Below are positions 54,100 through 64,000 of a stretch of DNA of 64,000 nucleotides, piece after piece (position 1 is the first letter of the stretch; each line of letters opens with the position of its first letter). A model generated the notes under the pieces. It did not search any database. It saw only the letters and a list, made by a program, of their open reading frames with translations, and was not told where the DNA came from. The stretch is from Liquidambar formosana (Eukaryota; Streptophyta; Magnoliopsida; Saxifragales; Altingiaceae). Both the position numbers and the translations under genes were made by a program. Location: the NCBI GenBank assembly GCA_039720395.1, contig CM077827.1, positions 17,967,822 to 18,031,821 on the forward strand, read 5' to 3'.

Positions 54100-56586
54100 A
54101 AGCTGCTATCAGGTAGGCCAAGGTCTTCTTCTTCATGGAGCTCCGCAATGACACCACATTCAAGGTACCAATTCAGGAGTGGCATGGTAGCATGGCTAAT
54201 GGACGAACCCTGGAATTCTTCAATGGCCGAGTCTTCCACGGTGAGGATCATATCTTGGAACATTTCAGTCATAGCCCCTGCATCAAGGTTCTCTGCCCAG
54301 TCCTCCTCTTTCTTTTCCCAAAACTCATCATTGATGGCTTCATCGTCCACCATTTCAGCTGTGATTGGATACCATTCAGTGAAAAAGATTTCAAAACCTG
54401 GAACTCGGATCTTGGTAGCTTGGTCAAAGGTGGGTTCTGGAAACCCGTAATATAGAAAATCATCCCCCTCTTTGACGAAGTAACCATTCAAAGTAGGTCG
54501 GTATGGCGAGATCCTCAAGTCTGGCACCCTTCCCTCGGCTTTGGCTCTTACTTTCTCTTTATTCCTCTTCAACATTTCTGCATGATCATTTCTAGAGGGC
54601 TTATATCCTAGCCCGAAGGTGTATGAGGTGACACGGCTTTGAATAGACGTAGGGATCCCTTGTTGGCGACGCCCTAGCCCCATGCCTGGAAAGAAACTCA
54701 TTCTTCTCATGATCTCACCAACGTGCAAGTTGCCATGGGGGCAAAAGTCCAAGGGTATTAATTCACCCTTCTCGAGCTCTTTCTCAATGCATTGGACATA
54801 GTCAAACCCAGATAGTGGTACTGCTGCTGATTCAGGTTGTATCTCACATATAGGTACGCCTGCGAGTTTCAATTTATAGTCCCCTTGAAGCGTTACTATG
54901 GCTCCTTCATAAGGAAACTTCACCTTTTGATGGAGTGAAGATGGCACAGCCCTAGCAGGATGGATCCAAGGTCGGCCCAACAGCAAGTTGAAACATGACG
55001 GCACATCCAACACTTGGAATTCCACCCTAAATTCAGTAGGTCCCATGATAAGAGGCAAAGTAACTACCCCTATTACTTCACGGCGGGTGTTGTCATAAGC
55101 TCTTATAGTCTGCCCAGATGGCGTGAAATCGGTGGGTCCTAAACCTAAAACAGTGGCAGTTCGGAGAGGACATACATTCAATGCGGACCCATTATCGATA
55201 AGAACGGTAGGAACCCTCTTCCCCATAGTGTCAACGGTCACATAGAGAGCTTGAGAATGGCTTGGCCCGCTTTTGGGTAGGTCCACATCGGTGAACACGA
55301 TAGTTGAGTTCTTGGGAGTTGGATTCACCAAATGTACCAATCCCTCGGGGGATGTGTCAACAGGCACTTGTATCTGATTCAGCAGTTTCAACACGGTCTG
55401 TCTGTGTTTGTGCGAGGCCATGAGCAAGCCCCAAATAGTGATGTTGGCATTGGTCTTCTTCAGCTGCCTCAACACCTCATCCTCTTCTTCTTGCAAGCTA
55501 GGACGCCTCTGCCCTTCCAAATCTTCCAATGGATTCTCAGATTCTAGGTATGGAGGCTTGAAATAACGACCCCCTCTGGTTATATGGTCTAACTCATCAT
55601 CACTAGTCCATATGTCATGGACTTCCTCGGAGTCATTCATTAAGTCATCCCATTCTATCATGTCAATGCTCTCCATTTCTGTCGGCAAGTCATCCCAACC
55701 TGTAGGGACTATCGGCTCATCTGATATTAGACTTGGGCTTGAGTACAGCACATAGTAATCAAATTTCCCCGATGATTGACCTAATAGGCCAACCTGAGGA
55801 TCCCCTGCTTCATATCTTTCTTTCAGCTCTTGTTGGATAGATTTCTTTGGCAACAACAAAACCTTTTGGTCAATGAGGTCTTGAATGATCTTCTTTAGTA
55901 TAGAACAAGCCTCGGTGTCATGGCCGGGTGCACGATGGTATTGGCAATATTGGTGAGGGGTTGAGGGCCTTGGCTTTGGTGGAAGTGGCATGATAAGGTG
56001 GTTATTGCGGCAAATGGTGAAGAGACGGGTTAAGGTCATGGGGAGTGGAGTGTATTGTCTTATGGGATGGTGAGGGCGAGAGGATTCAACCCCAATGGCA
56101 TTTATGGTGTTAGGTGGGGGTGTGTTGTTATGAGATGGGAGAGGATTACGGGTGATATTTGGACGGGTTGGTGGTGAGATGACTTGTTTGTCTATGAGGT
56201 CTTGGACTTGGTGGCGAAGGCGAACACAACGATTGGTGGCATGGCCTTTGGATTGGTGGTACTTGCAGTACTCATTCTCGTTGTAGTTCCTGGGTAAGGG
56301 ATTTGGAGGGGGTCTTGGGTCGAGTGGCTTTAATAGGTCACGGCTTATGAGCTTTTCAAGGACTCTTTCGAGTGGCATGAATAGGTCAGTGAATTGGCGA
56401 GGTGGGTTGACACCATTGAGAGAGAAAGGTTGGATGGGTTGAGTTATGGCGTTGACCTCGGCATTGTTCTTCCCAGTAAAGTTTGTCTTGCGACTCCTCA
56501 CTTCCTCAGTTTTGATTGTCCCATCATTGATAGCATCTTCAATCTGCGTGCCAGCCCCTATGAGAGCTTTGAAATTGGGGAATAGT
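54096..56586 (-). CDS. pro: TAT gag C-terminus, protease and G-patch-like region
   Basis: The open frame runs from the gag frameshift (about 56587) to TAG at 54096. Numbering from the first ATG (56501): two zinc knuckles CKYHQSKGHATNRC (near 79-92) and CQYHRAPGHDTEAC (near 186-199), both CX2HX4HX4C; a long acidic linker (about 270-350); the aspartic protease with LIDNGSALNVCP near 434-445 (D-N-G-S, an Asn where Ser/Thr is usual) and LLLGRPWIH; then FFPGMGLGRRQQGIP near 603-617, a G-patch-like motif. It would mature the polyprotein. The last codons overlap the predicted intron donor. Confidence 0.88.
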
Positions 56587-57433
56587 GGGCAAATAAGTGC
56601 TTGTGATACACGGGCAGCAAGTTCTTAACCACCAGCTGAATTTGGTCCTCCTCATTTGGCCTATCCGTCATTCTCGATGCCTTTTGTCTCCACCTTGTAA
56701 TGTAAGCGGAGAAGGTTTCATGAGCCCCTTGCTTGGTAGTTTCCAGGTCCCTTCGAGTAACATCCACCTCTGTGTTGTACTTGTAGTGCTCCGAAAACTC
56801 ATTGCATATGTCTTCCCAAGTCCGAGTTCTATTCTCATCCAAGGACAAGAACCATTTTAAAGCGGAAGTGGCCAAGGTTTCATGGAACATTTGAGCTAAA
56901 AGCTCGTCAGTAGCCCCTCGAGGGTGCATAGCTCGCACATACATCTTCAAATGGGTCTTAGGGCAACCCGTCCCATCGAACTTTTCTAACTCCGGCATCT
57001 TGAATTGCAATGGAATGCGAGCCGTTGGAAACAGAGATAAAGTCCGCACATCGACCATGTCATCGGCCCTACGAATCCCTTTTGTAGTTCTCTCCAAAGC
57101 TTCTACCTTGCTAGCTAACACGGAATCATTGCTAGAACCTTTCCCCTTGGCTTCCCCTTCTAGGTTGGTGACCTCAGGTTTCGAGCTACTTTCCCCCCTT
57201 GTCTTGGTGTTCTCATTGGATTGAGGTCCCTCTTCGGTGCCAGCCCCATGAGGTATACCCGAGGAATGGGCCTTAGAGCCATTTTGTTCAAGATCCGCCA
57301 TCTTTTGTTGGTTCTCTTGAGCCATTTTCAATGCGGTATCGGATGTCTCGGCGGTATGGTCAAGCTTGGCCATGATGGCTTTTAAGCAAGCCTCAAGGTC
57401 GAAGTGCCCCTCACTAGTTCTTTCGTCGGCCAT
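56558..57433 (-). pseudogene. gag: TAT gag N-terminal part, frameshifted
   Basis: First ATG at 57433 (MADERTSEGHFDLEAC); the frame is open further upstream to 57499 without an ATG. The N-terminus has a coiled-coil-like stretch (DTALKMAQENQQKMADLE). The capsid core has ARIPLQFKMPELEKFDGTG, ATSALKWFLSLDENRTRTWE and DVTRRDLETTKQGAHETFSAY, the retrotransposon gag fold. It ends out of frame at TAG near 56558; a one-base loss near 56587 (CACTATTCCCC, expected TAC TTC CCC) explains the break, since the +1 frame continues as FPNFKALIGAGTQIEDA into the next segment. Confidence 0.9.
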
Positions 57434-57894
57434 GTCCGTATGATGGGTAGACTCAACACTCACTAGACGCCCTTGCGGATTGCGGATCCAAGCCAGCACG
57501 TCTATGGATAGAAAAGTTTTAACCTTTAGTCTAAGGACTTGTCCTAAACCTCCATATTTTCCTTAATGAACTCGGTCTCTACACCATGTTCAATTAATTC
57601 ATTCCTTTTATCCAATTACCTTTATAAAGGTCATGGATTAAGGGTATGTTTAAAAGAATAGGGTATAGAGTCCTTCAATTAGGTTTAATTATTCCCCTAG
57701 GACTAGCACATCACAAACATAGCTTTACATCCTATTTCCTTAATTTATTCCTCCTAACCCATGACCTTAACGAAGGTTAGGGTTTAAAGGTCTATGTTAA
57801 GGGCATAAGATATAAAGTCTCACACCACAAACATGGCATAGCATCATTACAAACAATTGTGGGTGCATAAAGGTGAGACCATAGTGTCCTACAA
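57434..57894 (-). other. Leader of the minus-strand TAT element, PBS deleted
   Basis: Untranslated. Matches, inverted, about 61324-61783 of the plus-strand element. It joins the LTR directly at 57894/57895; the roughly 430 bp holding the primer site and LTR edge are missing. Confidence 0.8.
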
Positions 57895-58307
57895 GGCCCA
57901 CGAGGGATTGACGAAAAGGTTGTGTGGGTTTTGAAAACACAAAGGAGTCGCCACCTTATTTTTTAAAGGAAACAAGGAAAACCCTAAACAGTTTGTTTTA
58001 GGAAAACAATTTGAATGACTCCATAAAAAAGGAAAGGAAAAAACCAATCTTTTGGAAACCAAAGAAATCGGGGATTCGGAGGCTAAGTTATGACATGGGA
58101 AGGTTCTAGGCAAAGCCTATAGGCACCCATGTCACCCTTTCGGTCTCTCAGTTCATTTGGGCTAAATCAAGATCTTTTCCATACAAAAATCAGCAAGTAT
58201 ATCATCACAAGACAACATGCATATCATATATTTCATTCATCCATCCATGCATAATAAACACATAAAAACAGAAAACAAAGAAAAAAGAAAACAAAACAAA
58301 AAGAAGC
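57895..58307 (-). repeat. Partial 5' LTR of the minus-strand TAT element
   Basis: Matches 44234-44647 with about five differences. It lacks about 20 bp at its inner edge and is cut on the outer side by the plus-strand element at 58308; the remainder should lie beyond the window. Confidence 0.88.
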
Positions 58308-60907
58308 TGTCACACCCCATTTTTGCACCACCTTACTAGGGCTCATCATTTCATGCATGTTTCTGTTTGGTTTTTGAGTCTAGTCACTTGCATTAGTTTT
58401 CTAGAGTCACAAGGACAATGGATATGAATTTTGGTTCAAATTGGAGTTGATCTTGAGGGATAATAAGAGCTTTTGTGACTTGAGGGGCATAATCGTCTTT
58501 TAAGTCCCAAACTTTTCATTTGACCTTGGAATGATCTCCAAATTGTCAATTGGAGTTCATATGGATGCATATGAGGTATTAAGTCCCGTGGCCCTGATGA
58601 TGAGTTTAGTGTGGTTATTTACGGATTATCCTTGAAGAATTAGTGCGAATCACAGCATGAGATTTTTGGTTAAAATGAAAAGAAAATTATTTTATTAAAT
58701 TAGCCATTTTTATCATGACACTAACACGTGTACGTATGTGATGAGTGTGTGTACGCACATACGATACATGTGCATGCGTGTTAGCGGTCAGTCTCCCAAT
58801 TTTTATAAAAGACAATTTCCTTTTCCTATTCAGATTAGAAGTCTTTTATCATTATAAAATACCTTTTGATTATTCTCCAAGGAAACCTAGTCCAGGAAGG
58901 AAAGGGAAACTCCAGATTTCAGCTATAAATACTCTCTTAATGTCTTTAAACAAGGGAGAGGAGAAGAGGGTTTGGAGGGAGTGAAATTCGTCATAATTCA
59001 GCAGCAGATTTTCTGAAAACCAGCAGTCGTATTTTAATCATAACTTTTTCATCCAAAGTCAGAATTTGATGAAATTGGTCTTGTTAGAAAGATAATTCAA
59101 TTCTCTACAACTTTGTATTTCACAAGCTTTGTCCAAATCCAACGTTTTCATACCCAAAAATGCGATTGACGTTGCTGCTGCTGCAAAGTGACGAAAATCA
59201 CTTTTCTTTTCTCTTGTTCTCTTTTTGTTTTCTATTTCTTTTCAAAGTTGAGTGAGTTTTGATCTCTTTGCTGTGATACCACTTTGACAAAGAGGAGGAT
59301 TCGTGTTGGTTTGATTCACTCTAAAGACCTGAGGAGCCACGAACAATTACAAACACAAAGGAAGGCCCTTCCTAAGGTATTCTCCTTCTCTATTCAAGCT
59401 TAAACTAGGTTTTCATATGGGTTAGGCTTATTGCATGTTAAAGGTAACTTTTTTATCATGTATTAACACTCTAGCTAGTTAATATACATGGAATATCTAT
59501 TGTTTATCTACTGTTTAGCATGCTTTAGGGCTGTCCTTTAGGTTTTTAATGCATAGTTATGATTCTTGTGCTCCTGTTTGTCCTTGTGCTAGGATTAGTG
59601 TCATTGCATATTAGAGTTAGGATTTTCATCATGTTATATTGCTTTAGTTAGTTAATATGCATGATTTAATTTCTGTTTAGTTTGGTTTTAGCATGATTAA
59701 AGTATGTCTTGTGGGTTTTTAAGCATATTTGTGAGTTTAGGGTTTTAGAGTCATTGTTTCGTGTTTGTTTTCATATAGCATGATAAAGTAGACTTTTTTA
59801 TTGGTTTTTCTTCGTGTTTGCTGTATATGTTTTTCATATAGAGTAAACATGATAGTTTTGCATGCATGTTAGTATGTTTTAGGGTTTTTATGCATGATAT
59901 GGTTCTAGGAATATGTTAGGACTTATTATTGTTCGCTGTTTTTGCTATTGGCATGCTTAGTGGATGATTTTAGGTCATAATACTATTCTGTCCAGATTTG
60001 CATGTTAGTGTTTTTGCATGGTTTTGAGCACTTGTAAGGGTGCAAATCGGTGTGGTATTTGTCCTATGGCAAATAGGGTTGCTTATGTCTGAAATATCTA
60101 ATGTTTGGAGTAATTGCGCTCAGGTAAGTGGGTGTGAAGGTGCCCCAATTCACCTTTCTTCCTTATCCCTTCTCTTCTCCCTATTTAGGGTTAATTTTTA
60201 ATATGATCCTATGGTTTAATTAGAGGTTTCCTTAACCAACAAAATTCTGGTTTTTATTAAAGTTTCCATTTTATGGAGTTCTTTCTAAAATCAAACTTTT
60301 TATCAAATTCAACTCTCTTGATCAAATAAGGAAACCTAGGGTTTTAACCATAGGTTTATATTAGGTCTTAACCCTAATTCTAATCGAACTACGTGGACTT
60401 TGATCCATGTATTTCGCTGCATGGTACGTAGGCGCTCTTCGTGAGGCTCAAGTCCGTTCTAGGATCCAAGCATCCTAGGTTTATTTTTGTTTTGTTTTCT
60501 TTTTCTTTTTTTTGTTTTTATGTGCTTATTATGCATGGATGGATGAATGAAATATATGATATGCATGCAATTCTTGTGATGATATACTTGCTGATTTTTG
60601 TATGGAAAGATCTTGATTTAGCCCAAATGAACTGAGAGACCGAAAGGGTGACATGGGTGCCTATAGGCTTTGCCTAGAACCTTCCCATGTCATAACTTAG
60701 CCTCCGAATCCCCGATTTCTTTGGTTTTCAAAAGATTGGTTTTTGCCTTTTCTTTTTTATGGAGTCATTCAAATTGTTTTCCTAAAACAAACTATTTTTA
60801 GGGTTTTCCTTGTTTCCTTTAAAAAATAAGGTGGCGACTCCTTTCCTTTTTCTTTTTCAAACCCATTTTCTTTCAATCCCTTGTGGGCCCAATTTCCGGG
60901 GTTCACA
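58308..60907 (+). repeat. 5' LTR of the plus-strand TAT element (type 2)
   Basis: TGTCACACCCC to GGGGTTCACA, 2600 bp. Very similar to the solo LTR at 33796-36428 but missing about 33 bp after 58579. TATAAATA at 58924-58931 and G-box ACACGTGT at 58724-58731. Confidence 0.94.
58924..58931 (+). promoter_or_regulatory. TATA box of the type-2 TAT LTR
   Basis: TATAAATA inside AGCTATAAATACTC. The equivalent site in the solo LTR at 34444 has decayed to TATAACTA. Confidence 0.6.
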
Positions 60908-60910
60908 GTT

Positions 60911-60928
60911 TGGCGACTCCACTGGGGA
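60911..60928 (+). promoter_or_regulatory. TAT primer-binding site (Arg tRNA type)
   Basis: TGGCGACTCCACTGGGGA begins three bases after the LTR end. It resembles the tRNA-Arg-type primer site known from Ogre/TAT elements. Confidence 0.8.
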
Positions 60929-61783
60929 TTTGTGGGCTAGACTCTATAAAGTTTAAATGGGCTAGGTTAATTTCTTATGTTTAATTAAAATCAATCACAT
61001 TGCATCCGCTTGATTGTGTGCTTTCATTTATTGCATTGTGTGCGCAAACTCTTGCATGTTAGGATCGATGTCCCTCGATGTATCCTTGCCAACGATCGGC
61101 CTAGTCTCAACCTTGGTTTTCCTGATTCCATGTGTTGGGGCGAAAGCTATCAACCTCTCTTGCCTAGTACCCTTGGGCTTGCCCTTGGGTATATTAAATG
61201 AGTTAATCACGTACTGCTGGACCCACGCGGCGTTCCTGATGCCACATGTGGTTAGGTATAAGGATTGCTCAAGCAAGTGAAGGACCCTAGCCTACCCTTA
61301 TCATTAGTCCATATAGACATACTTGTAGGACACTACGGTCTCACCTTTATGCACCCACAATTGTTTGTAATGATGCTATGCCGTGTTTGTGGTGTGAGGC
61401 TTTATATCTTATGCCCTTAATATAGACCTTTAAACCCTAGCCTTCGTTAAGGCCATGGGTTAGGAGGAATAAATTAAGGAAATAGGATGTAAAGCTATGT
61501 TTGTAATGTGCTAGTCCTAGGGGATTAATTAAACCTAATTGAAGGACTCTATGCCCTATTCTTTAAAACATACCCTTAATCCATGACCCTTGTAAAGGTA
61601 ATTGGATAAAAGGAATGAATTAATTGAACATGGTGTAGAGACCGAGTTCATTAAGGAAAATATGGAGGTTTAGGACAAGTCCTTAGGCTAGAGGTTAAAA
61701 CTTTTCTATCCATAGACGTGCTGGCTTGGATCCGCAATCCACAAGGGCGTCTAGTGAGTGTTGAGTCTACCCATCAGACAGAC
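60929..61783 (+). other. Leader of the plus-strand TAT element
   Basis: About 855 bp without a convincing gene. Overlapping open frames on both strands near 61014-61280 have no recognisable family, so the extra ORF1 found before gag in some Ogre elements is not evident. Confidence 0.65.
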
Positions 61784-61974
61784 ATGGCCGACGAAAGAAC
61801 TAGTGAGGGGCACTTTGACCTTGAGGCTTGCCTGAAAGCCATCATGGCCAAGCTTGACCATACCGCCGAGACATCCGATACCGCATTGAAAATGGCTCAA
61901 GAGAACCAACAGAAGATGGCGGATCTTGAACAAAATGGCTCTAAGGCCCATTCCTCGAGTATACCTCATGGGGC
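61784..61974 (+). pseudogene. gag: TAT gag, N-terminal 64 codons, interrupted
   Basis: Starts at ATG 61784 (MADERTSEGHFDLEAC) and matches the start of the gag at 57433 almost residue for residue. It is cut after CCTCATGGGGC by the copia LTR; the frame runs a few codons into the LTR before stopping. Confidence 0.9.
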
Positions 61975-63645
61975 TGTTGGGAATCAAACTAGAGAGGAAA
62001 AATACAAAGGCGGAATTTAAAATTTTTCCTATGATTCCCAAACCCATGAATCTTAATTATGCTTAATACAAAAACCATAAACCTAACTACCAAGAGAGTT
62101 AGGGTACTTACAGTTGAACAAGTCTTCTCCTTTATGCTCCAAGCTTTGTCTTCTGATTGAGCAGTCCAAGTGCACTGCCTCCAACAGTATCCACACCTAG
62201 CTTGAGCAAGTTGTCCTTTCCTTCTTCTTCCTTAGGGTTGCTAGAGGTGGAGAAGAGGGAGAGAGAGAGAGGGAGAGCTGTGAAATTTTCGGCCAGCACT
62301 TGGGAGCCTCCAAGAGTGCATTAAGTGATGATGTCATCACATCATAAGAGGCTTTAAATAGCCTCCAACTAGGGCCGGCCAAGGGGGGGGGATTCCAAAC
62401 CCTAATCTAATTTGTGTAATTACTCTTAATTACACAATTAGCCCACTAGTTTGCATCAAATACAAATTAGCCCCTTAAAGAACTTTTCTTTAATCACTTA
62501 TACCCTTTCTCTCATAGACAATCAAGCTCTCTTAGCATGATCAGTGTGTGACCCATTGGGTTCACATCATCAAGTAGTAGGAACAGCACAAGTTGTGCAC
62601 AATGGAACACTTTCCATTAAGGGTCTAATTGAAACTCCTTTCAATTCCCTAATTGATTATAACTCATTTATATCAATTAGGGCTTCTACTAACCATGAGT
62701 AACACCTAGCATATGGCTCATGGTGTGGTCCTTAATGAGGTGAATAGTCATTTACAAAGAACCCTTCTGTTATAGTTTATAGGTTACAATTCCATCCTTC
62801 CATCAACACAATGTCTCCAATTGAACTAATAGGACATGGAAGTCTGTCAAGTCCCTAGTTCAATTACTTTATACTCATTCATTAATATCAACTCAATGAT
62901 GAACTTATGGAAACTCCTTTCCATATTCATTCTACCATGGGCCCATGGATTTAATGAGTTATATTCAATGAATGCTGTATGAGACATTCACTCCCTTTTT
63001 CCTGAGAGTGATGGATTCCTTGTTGATCACTCACATGCCTTCACACATATAGCAGAAGGGCCAATGAACACCCTTACAGACCCCTGAATAGGATCTGCAC
63101 TTAGTGTTATCAAACTTCTAAAGCTACATGCATAAGACAACCATGGTGTCTCAGGTCTAAGGATTACTTGTACCACTATAACAATGAGAAACTGATTGAC
63201 AGGTAGGTTAAAACTCCATTCAGTTTATCTCATATCTTTGGTCACATTCAGTGTACCTATTCTGATAATAGGCACCCACTTGTTGGTTGTAGTGTCTCCA
63301 CACAAATAGCTTGAGACTAGCTATCCTCCTATAGAGTCAACCTAACAAGTGCTAGTCCTATGGTTCATTACTGTCCATCATAGTGAACCTTCAACTAGGA
63401 ATGATTTAGGAGTTTAGTACAGAGATATATTTAGAGTCTCAAAATTACAACCCTCTGTAATTTCATATTCTCAACTCTAACTCCATGGACATATTATGTA
63501 AATATAAATGATGCATATAAACATAATAGAATAAGCCCTTTTATTAAATCAATAATAAATGTGACATATATAAATGAAATCAATTGATTGTTCCTAATCC
63601 CTAAACAATCATCTCTATGATTGGCTCTAGGGCATAATCCTAACA
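61975..63645 (-). repeat. 3' LTR of the copia element
   Basis: Plus strand TGTTGGGAATC to ATCCTAACA, 1671 bp. Same family as the solo LTR at 40734-42391, with long near-identical stretches. A TATTTAAA promoter-like box on the minus strand lies near 62352-62359. Confidence 0.92.
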
Positions 63646-63660
63646 ATCTCCCACTTGCAC
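63646..63660 (-). promoter_or_regulatory. copia polypurine tract
   Basis: On the minus strand GTGCAAGTGGGAGAT directly precedes TGTTAGGATT; AAGTGGGAGATTGTTAG is the familiar 3' end of plant copia elements. Confidence 0.85.
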
Positions 63661-64000
63661 TATAGCCAATTCACCATGTATCTCATACTCATATCCTGTC
63701 GGTGGTGATCCAACACACTTGGGTCATAGCTTTAGTAAAGGGGTCTTCTTTAATCTCTGTTCTTTTAAACTTTTATATGTATATGTCATCTCTTCCAATG
63801 ATCTCTCTAATCACTTGGAATTGCCGCTTAAAGTTTGGACTTTTGATGAGACCGTGAATCCTTGTCTTGAGCACTAGCCTTATTGTTGTCACAAAAACAA
63901 TAGTAAAGGCTTCTCAATGTTAGGAACCACTCCTAGTTCTGTAATGAACTTACTCATCCAAACATGCAGCAATGCGCTCAAATTTACAGCTCCACCATTT
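63661..64000 (-). pseudogene. pol: copia RNase H, C-terminal part, decayed
   Basis: Reading the minus strand, recognisable pieces include KFITELGVVPNIEKPLLLF, FQVIREIIGR and KDPFTKAM, the C-terminal pattern of copia RNase H, spread over more than one frame with stops. The N-terminal part lies outside the window. Confidence 0.75.

Larger units (their letters stand above)
44219..58307 (-). mobile_element. TAT/Ogre-like Ty3/gypsy retrotransposon, minus strand
   Basis: Reading on the minus strand: partial 5' LTR (58307-57895), leader, gag, gag C-terminus with zinc knuckles, protease, intron, reverse transcriptase, two RNase H domains, integrase, then an antisense plant-mobile-domain gene, a stem-loop array and the 3' LTR (46932-44219). 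The dual RNase H, the intron position and the antisense gene are TAT-lineage features. The two LTR pieces differ at about 5 of 413 positions by hand count, so insertion looks recent. The primer site and the LTR edge next to it are deleted. A plus-strand relative is inserted in the 5' LTR at 58308. Confidence 0.93.
58308..61974 (+). mobile_element. TAT/Ogre-like retrotransposon, plus strand, 5' part
   Basis: 5' LTR (58308-60907), primer site, leader and the first 64 codons of gag are present. The element is inserted into the 5' LTR of the minus-strand TAT element (GAAGC precedes it). It is cut at 61974 by a copia insertion. Gag is nearly identical to that of the minus-strand element, but the LTR is type 2. 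Confidence 0.92.
61975..64000 (-). mobile_element. Ty1/copia element, minus strand, 3' part
   Basis: 3' LTR (61975-63645), polypurine tract and a decayed RNase H. Inserted in the gag of the plus-strand TAT element; the likely duplicated pentamer on this side is GGGGC (61970-61974). The rest of the element and its 5' LTR lie beyond the window. Confidence 0.9.

Noticed and set aside
54135..54455. 100- and 106-codon plus-strand frames
   Set aside because: Shadows of the minus-strand protease frame, which has clear domains.
61014..61280. Overlapping frames on both strands in the TAT leader, possibly Ogre ORF1
   Set aside because: Neither resembles a known ORF1, and one frame is simply the shadow of the other; the region aligns as untranslated leader.

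Overview
This window is plant nuclear repeat DNA, most likely from a eudicot with a large genome. It is AT-rich and intron-like and has no intact host gene, rRNA, tRNA, CRISPR array or bacterial-type operon. Almost everything that can be named is a transposable element or a piece of one: Ty3/gypsy elements of the TAT/Ogre-like and Athila lineages, Ty1/copia LTRs, a CACTA (En/Spm) DNA transposon, a Mutator-like non-autonomous element and a LINE tail. The elements are stacked inside one another, and several insertions still carry their target-site duplications (TSDs).

Layout. 1-560: end of a copia LTR with its primer-binding site. 615-2034: a probable chromovirus LTR. 2161-3228: a TIR DNA transposon without a transposase. 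4754-23611: four TAT-family LTRs. LTR A (4754-13298) is interrupted by solo LTR B (6472-9228, TSD CTTAC/CTTGC) and by minus-strand solo LTR C (9344-12582, TSD ATATG). LTR D (13299-23611) is interrupted by a 7.4-kb CACTA element (14817-22189, TSD AGT) that carries exons resembling PP4 regulatory subunit 3. 23695-38146: a complete-length Athila element whose two 1373-bp LTRs differ by about 2 percent. A TAT solo LTR (33796-36428, TSD GAGTA) lies inside its 3' region. 38147-40733: sequence holding decayed exons of a protein kinase and a PPR gene. 40734-42391: a copia solo LTR (TSD GAGGG). 43149-44218: another copia LTR and leader. 44219-58307: a minus-strand TAT element. 58308-61974: a plus-strand TAT element inserted into the 5' LTR of the previous one. 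61975-64000: a minus-strand copia element inserted into the gag of that plus-strand element.

How the parts work together. In both large gypsy elements, gag, protease, reverse transcriptase, RNase H and integrase lie in one consistent order and are broken almost only by in-frame stops, most of which fit C-to-T (or G-to-A) change. Both also carry an additional gene on the opposite strand between integrase and the 3' LTR: a plant-mobile-domain-like protein in the TAT element and a coiled-coil protein in the Athila element. The TAT element shows a convincing 165-nt intron between protease and reverse transcriptase, a second RNase H, and a 1.5-kb array of about 35 small stem-loops upstream of the antisense gene. 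That stem-loop array, whose arms change in matched pairs, is the least explained structure in the window. The TAT family also exists in two LTR forms that share ends and gag but have different promoter segments.
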